64,000 bases of DNA. It comes from Chitinophaga sp. XS-30. GTDB taxonomy: Bacteria > Bacteroidota > Bacteroidia > Chitinophagales > Chitinophagaceae. The stretch's first letter is position 1. Each line of letters opens with the position of its first letter. The position numbers were made by a program, and so were the translations under genes. The DNA is taken from contig NZ_CP043006.1 in NCBI RefSeq assembly GCF_008086345.1, positions 990,032-1,054,031 on the forward strand, written 5' to 3'. The notes beneath the pieces are model-generated. The model was not told the origin of the DNA. It ran no database searches and saw only the letters and a list, made by a program, of their open reading frames with translations. This document shows, piece after piece, positions 60,717-64,000 of this stretch.

Positions 60717-61168
60717 CAGACCTTTCTGCCGAGGTACTGCCCGTAATCCGGGAGGATCACCGTGTACTCCTGGTGCATCAGGGGAGAGGTCAGCAGGAAG
60801 TCTGCTGAGGCCCGGTTGCTGGCCATCGGGATGTTCCAGACCACACCCAGCCGTAACAGGGCTTTGATGTCCGGATCATGCGGCAGGGCTTCCATCGGGT
60901 CCCAGAAAAAAATGATCACATCCACTTTTCCCTCGGCAACCAGTGCGCCGATCTGCTGATCGCCACCCAAAGGGCCGCTTAACAGCTTGCGGACAGATAC
61001 GTCCAGCGTATCTTCCAGTAGTTTCCCGGTGGTTCCGGTGGCATAGAGCTCGTGGCGTTTCAGAACGGTCTTGTTATAAACAGCCCATTCCATCAGTTCC
61101 GCCTTTTTGTGGTCGTGCGCAATCAGAGCGATCCTTTTGCGCGCTTGCAGCGTTTTGGTTTGTACCAT
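60716..61168 (-). CDS. mgsA: methylglyoxal synthase
   Basis: MgsA converts dihydroxyacetone phosphate to methylglyoxal and phosphate, a bypass of lower glycolysis used when phosphate is short. Family residues in place: His18 (AHDHKK), YATGTTG at about 42-48, GPLGGDQQIG with the catalytic Asp70, FFWDPMEALPHDPD with Asp90 and His97. Length is 150 aa. The gene diverges from the Nfu gene. Confidence 0.93.
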   Translation of the reverse strand: MVQTKTLQARKRIALIAHDHKKAELMEWAVYNKTVLKRHELYATGTTGKLLEDTLDVSVRKLLSGPLGGDQQIGALVAEGKVDVIIFFWDPMEALPHDPDIKALLRLGVVWNIPMASNRASADFLLTSPLMHQEYTVILPDYGQYLGRKV

Positions 61169-61261
61169 ATCACAAAAATAGTCAAATTGATCACAGTTGG
61201 GATTTTGCCCGGGTACTCTCGGCTATTTTTGCTAAATTTGCAGGAGAAAATTGTTAATAAA

Positions 61262-61843
61262 ATGATCAAAACAGGAAATCCAATCATCAGTATCTATACG
61301 GAAATGACGCCGAACCCGGAAACGATGAAGTTTGTGGTGAACAAGCTCCTGTATCCGAATAAATCGATAGATTTCCCAGATGCAGCCAGCACCGGCCCAT
61401 CTCCCCTCGCAGCAGAACTCTTCACCTTTCCCTTTATCCGGGGGGTGTTCATCTGCAGCAATTTTGTAACGCTTACCAAAACGGCTGATACCGACTGGAC
61501 GGATGTTATTCCTACCATCAAACAATTCCTGAAGGAATACCTGGAAGACAACCGCGCGGTGATCAACGAAGAGGATATTGTATCCAACATCACCCTGAGC
61601 GGGGATGAGACCGAAGTGGTGCAACGCATTAAAGAATTACTCGAAAACTACGTGAAACCTGCAGTTGAAATGGACGGCGGCGCCATCCAGTTCAAGGATT
61701 ACCAGGAAGGGGTTGTGACCCTCGCCTTGCAGGGTTCATGTTCTGGCTGCCCCTCCTCCATGATCACGCTGAAAGCCGGTATCGAAGGCATGATGAAGCG
61801 GATGATCCCGGAAGTGAAAGAAGTGGTAGCCGAAGCAGAATAA
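61262..61843 (+). CDS. NifU family iron-sulfur cluster carrier (Nfu-type)
   Basis: The start at 61262 (MIKTGNPIISIYTEMTPNPETMKFVVNK) matches the Nfu N-terminal domain; the longer frame is rejected. This domain covers about residues 1-95. The C-terminal NifU domain has the cluster motif GSCSGCPSS (Cys160 and Cys163) after VEMDGGAIQFKDY. Such proteins hand 4Fe-4S clusters to enzymes; candidates in this window are NadA and GltBD, by inference only. A promoter-like TATTTTTG is at 61224-61231. A terminator follows. Confidence 0.92.
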   Translation: MIKTGNPIISIYTEMTPNPETMKFVVNKLLYPNKSIDFPDAASTGPSPLAAELFTFPFIRGVFICSNFVTLTKTADTDWTDVIPTIKQFLKEYLEDNRAVINEEDIVSNITLSGDETEVVQRIKELLENYVKPAVEMDGGAIQFKDYQEGVVTLALQGSCSGCPSSMITLKAGIEGMMKRMIPEVKEVVAEAE

Positions 61844-61871
61844 GCCATAGTTGAGTGAATGATAGTGTTAT

Positions 61872-61900
61872 AAAGCGCAGCAAGCAGGCTGCGCTTTTTT
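61872..61900 (+). terminator. terminator of the Nfu gene
   Basis: A 10-bp stem (61872-61881 with 61888-61897) around a 6-nt loop is followed by a T run to 61900. Confidence 0.85.
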
Positions 61901-61941
61901 CATTTATGATGCTTAGCTTTACAACCTTCAAATAACCAGCT

Positions 61942-63609
61942 ATGAGAGGAATTATCATCGCCTGCGCACTGAGCCTGGCCGCAGGGCCGTTATTCGCACA
62001 GCAGGAAGCCGTAGTCACTTACGGGTTTCGCAACAACGGGAAAGAATCGGGAGGAGAGCAAAAGCTGTATATCCGCGGTAACCGCGCAAAAGTAGCCGGA
62101 ATGGGCAGACAGACGGAACAGCAGTTCCTGCAGCTTGCGGAAAAGGCCAGCTACCAGGTGCTGAACAGTAACGGGAACACCTATACGCTGAAGAAACCTT
62201 TCAGCGAATATACGCGGCCGGAATTACTGCCCGGTGCAGATACTATTCTCGGCATTCCCTGTAAAAAGGCCAGGGCGATCATCCGTTCCAATACCATCGA
62301 AATCTGGTACACCAATGACCTGAAAGTGAAAGGTACGCCGAACATCACGGTGGCGCCGGGGCTGGGGCTTGTGCTGAAGATCGTCCGTAACGGCAATTCG
62401 GAAACCTTTGCAAAACAGATTGAATATCGGCAAGTGACCGACGAAGAGCTGGATTGGCCCAAACAATGGGGGAAAATGGTGGATGAACCGGCTTACCAGC
62501 GCCAGATCATAGAGAGCAGATACAGTACAATTACCATTTTCGACCGGGAGCAGATCAGTTTTGGCAACGAGATCAACAACCCTGCGGACGACCAGCGCGA
62601 TGTGACCTACCGCTATTCCGGCGGTACGGTGATCCTGAAAAAAGTGCAACTTCCCGCTGTGAGGCGCGGTCAGCGCATGTTTGCAGAGCTTGTGCAATAT
62701 TCCAACGGGGACGCGTACGACCGTACCGGTTCCGTATTCATGATCCCCGGAGACCGGCCGCTTTCTTTTCTCAACGGCCTGAAGGATGGCGTGAATGCGC
62801 TGCCGGTGTACACCGCCAGGAATGGAAAGCGTTACCAGGGCGTGGTGGCCACGGAGAATTATCTGCCGCCGCTGGAACTGATGCGTTTTTTCACACCATT
62901 CGGGGTAAGGCATTTCAATGAACAGGTAAGGATCAAAGGATATGACTGGGCGGATTCCGCAGTGTATAAACAGGATATTTCCGCACTGCTGCCGCGTTTG
63001 CAGGGGAATGTATGGATAGGGGTGTTTATCGGCAACTACGATAAAGGCGGGCATAAGGCCAGCCTGCAGTTCAAATATTATCCGGGCTTCGACGGAGAAG
63101 CACAGGAGGAAGAAAGCAAAACATGGGTGATGCCGGTATTCAACAGCACGAATGTGATGGAAATGGCGGGTCAGGAATACGGCACCATGTTCGAAACAGA
63201 TTCCCTGACGGTCACGGTAGATATACCCGAAGGGCTGAAAAACCTGAAGCTGCGGTACATCACCACCGGCCACGGCGGATGGGGAGGAGGAGATGAATTC
63301 AATCCCAAGCTGAATGAGATATTTGCGGATGGTAAACGGGTGTACCATTTCATCCCCTGGCGGGAAGATTGCGGCACCTACCGTTTCCTGAACCCCGCTT
63401 CCGGTAATTTCGGCAGTGGTCTGTCCTCCTCCGACCTGAGCCGTTCCAACTGGTGCCCCGGCACGCTCACGCTGCCGGCAGAGATCCCGCTGCCGGACCT
63501 GAAGCCCGGCAGGCATACCCTGCAGGTGGCTATCCCACTTGGCAAACCGGAAGGCGGCAGTTTTTCCGCCTGGAATGTTTCCGGCGTTTTGATCGCAGAC
63601 AAAGAATAA
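61942..63609 (+). CDS. GLPGLI-like domain fused to a PNGase F-type domain, secreted
   Basis: The 555-residue product has a signal peptide (MRGIIIACALSLAAGPLFA). Residues about 20-160 read as a GLPGLI-like domain (EQKLYIRGNRAKVAGMG, DTILGIPCKKARAIIRSNTIEIWYTNDLKVKGTPNITVAPGLGLVLKIVRNG). The rest matches peptide-N-glycosidase F: the N-terminal beta-bowl at about 195-360 and the C-terminal bowl with YITTGHGGWGGGDEFNPKLNEIFADGK, PWREDCGTYRFLNPASGNFGSGLSSSDLSRSNWCPG. PNGase F removes N-glycans from glycoproteins. The fusion to a GLPGLI-like part is unusual to my knowledge. pnuC follows 7 bp downstream. Confidence 0.82.
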   Translation: MRGIIIACALSLAAGPLFAQQEAVVTYGFRNNGKESGGEQKLYIRGNRAKVAGMGRQTEQQFLQLAEKASYQVLNSNGNTYTLKKPFSEYTRPELLPGADTILGIPCKKARAIIRSNTIEIWYTNDLKVKGTPNITVAPGLGLVLKIVRNGNSETFAKQIEYRQVTDEELDWPKQWGKMVDEPAYQRQIIESRYSTITIFDREQISFGNEINNPADDQRDVTYRYSGGTVILKKVQLPAVRRGQRMFAELVQYSNGDAYDRTGSVFMIPGDRPLSFLNGLKDGVNALPVYTARNGKRYQGVVATENYLPPLELMRFFTPFGVRHFNEQVRIKGYDWADSAVYKQDISALLPRLQGNVWIGVFIGNYDKGGHKASLQFKYYPGFDGEAQEEESKTWVMPVFNSTNVMEMAGQEYGTMFETDSLTVTVDIPEGLKNLKLRYITTGHGGWGGGDEFNPKLNEIFADGKRVYHFIPWREDCGTYRFLNPASGNFGSGLSSSDLSRSNWCPGTLTLPAEIPLPDLKPGRHTLQVAIPLGKPEGGSFSAWNVSGVLIADKE

Positions 63610-63616
63610 GCCCTTC

Positions 63617-64000
63617 ATGGAAAATATCTCGCAGGAAATTATGGCCGGCTTTCAGCACCTGACGTGGCTGGAAGCTATTGCCGTGCTGTTTGGCGTACTG
63701 AGCGTGCTTTGCTCGCGCCAGAACAGTGTGTGGGTGTATCCCACCGGTCTCGTCAGCACCGGCATCTATACTTATATGCTGGCGCAGCAGCACTTCAAGC
63801 TGTACGCGGAATCCGCATTGAACGCCTATTATTTCATCATGAGCGTGTATGGCTGGTATTACTGGATGAGGAAGGATGCCGCGAAACAGGAAACGGCAAT
63901 AACGCGCATGGATAAACGGGAATTCGGCATCGCTTCCGCCATTGCGGTAATTGGCTGGGCCGTGATCTACACCCTGCTGCGGAACTTCTCCGATTCCGAT
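63617..64000 (+). CDS. pnuC: nicotinamide mononucleotide transporter PnuC (5' part, runs off the window)
   Basis: ATG at 63617; the frame is open to the end of the window (128 codons). Features: the first helix with TWLEAIAVLFGVLSVLCSRQNSVWVYPTGLVSTGIYTYML and the PnuC pattern NAYYFIMSVYGWYYWM, in which the aromatic-rich NxYYxxxxxYGWYxW motif lines the vitamin pathway. PnuC imports nicotinamide riboside by facilitated diffusion. It follows the PNGase F-type gene by 7 bp, so probably the same transcript. Confidence 0.92.
   Translation, partial: MENISQEIMAGFQHLTWLEAIAVLFGVLSVLCSRQNSVWVYPTGLVSTGIYTYMLAQQHFKLYAESALNAYYFIMSVYGWYYWMRKDAAKQETAITRMDKREFGIASAIAVIGWAVIYTLLRNFSDSD

Noticed and set aside
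1..64000. CRISPR arrays, insertion sequences, prophage
   Set aside because: No regularly spaced repeats, transposase or phage structural genes were seen on either strand.

Overview
The window looks like an origin-proximal piece of chromosome from a member of the Bacteroidota, most likely a Chitinophagaceae relative (Chitinophaga-like). This is inferred from gene content: GLPGLI-type and Omp85-type envelope proteins, DUF2480, DUF4241, DUF3050, HemJ, PspC/PadR, a FeoB without adjacent FeoA, an ECF sigma factor paired with a TM/beta-barrel protein, and many lipoproteins. Several promoters match the Bacteroidota -33/-7 form (TTTG, about 19 nt, TAnnTTTG). No insertion sequence, prophage, CRISPR array or rRNA was seen. 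There is one tRNA (Phe) and one clear pseudogene (DUF3050). Gene starts were chosen from family starts and signal peptides, so many differ from the longest open frame.

Layout. 0-8.6 kb: the 3' end of an outer-membrane beta-barrel gene, small envelope proteins, a DUF4377 lipoprotein, DUF4241, two tandem CAP-domain lipoproteins, a GH25 lysozyme, a radical SAM/SPASM enzyme, a YtxH/holin/coiled-coil envelope cluster and an AI-2E-type permease. 8.6-11.9 kb: a leftward paaA-paaB-paaC-paaD operon (phenylacetyl-CoA epoxygenase) ending in nadD. 12-20 kb: a Zn-protease-like protein, an S41 lipoprotein protease, an M28 peptidase, feoB, and a padR-pspC regulatory pair. 20-25 kb: a bicarbonate/CO2 module (small exported protein, SulP transporter, beta-carbonic anhydrase), then manC-type guanylyltransferase and kdsD for surface sugars. 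25-31 kb: recQ, the DUF3050 pseudogene, tRNA-Phe, a Crp/Fnr regulator and an SDR oxidoreductase. 31-35 kb: an MFS permease, a CruF-like carotenoid protein, hemJ, and an ECF sigma/anti-sigma-like pair.

35-44 kb is the most distinctive part. mnmG is followed by a 1.5 kb non-coding tract bounded by two identical 20-bp palindromes that match the parS centromere site. After it come ybeY, feoA and nadA, then a 0.75 kb gap packed with DnaA-box sequences (three perfect TTATCCACA and several near matches) ahead of a divergent ppiD-like gene. I read this as the chromosomal replication origin with its ParB-loading sites. No parA, parB or dnaA gene is in the window.

44-64 kb: DUF2480, corA, a reduced imelysin/cytochrome c peroxidase-like gene with one haem motif, RlpA-like, GNAT, lipase, glycolipid-binding-like, a neutral Zn metallopeptidase, gltD-gltB (glutamate synthase), a GHL10 glycosyl hydrolase, DUF3500, mgsA, an Nfu-type Fe-S carrier, a GLPGLI-PNGase F fusion, and the start of pnuC. 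NAD supply recurs (nadD, nadA, pnuC), as do iron and Fe-S functions (feoB, feoA, hemJ, nfu).
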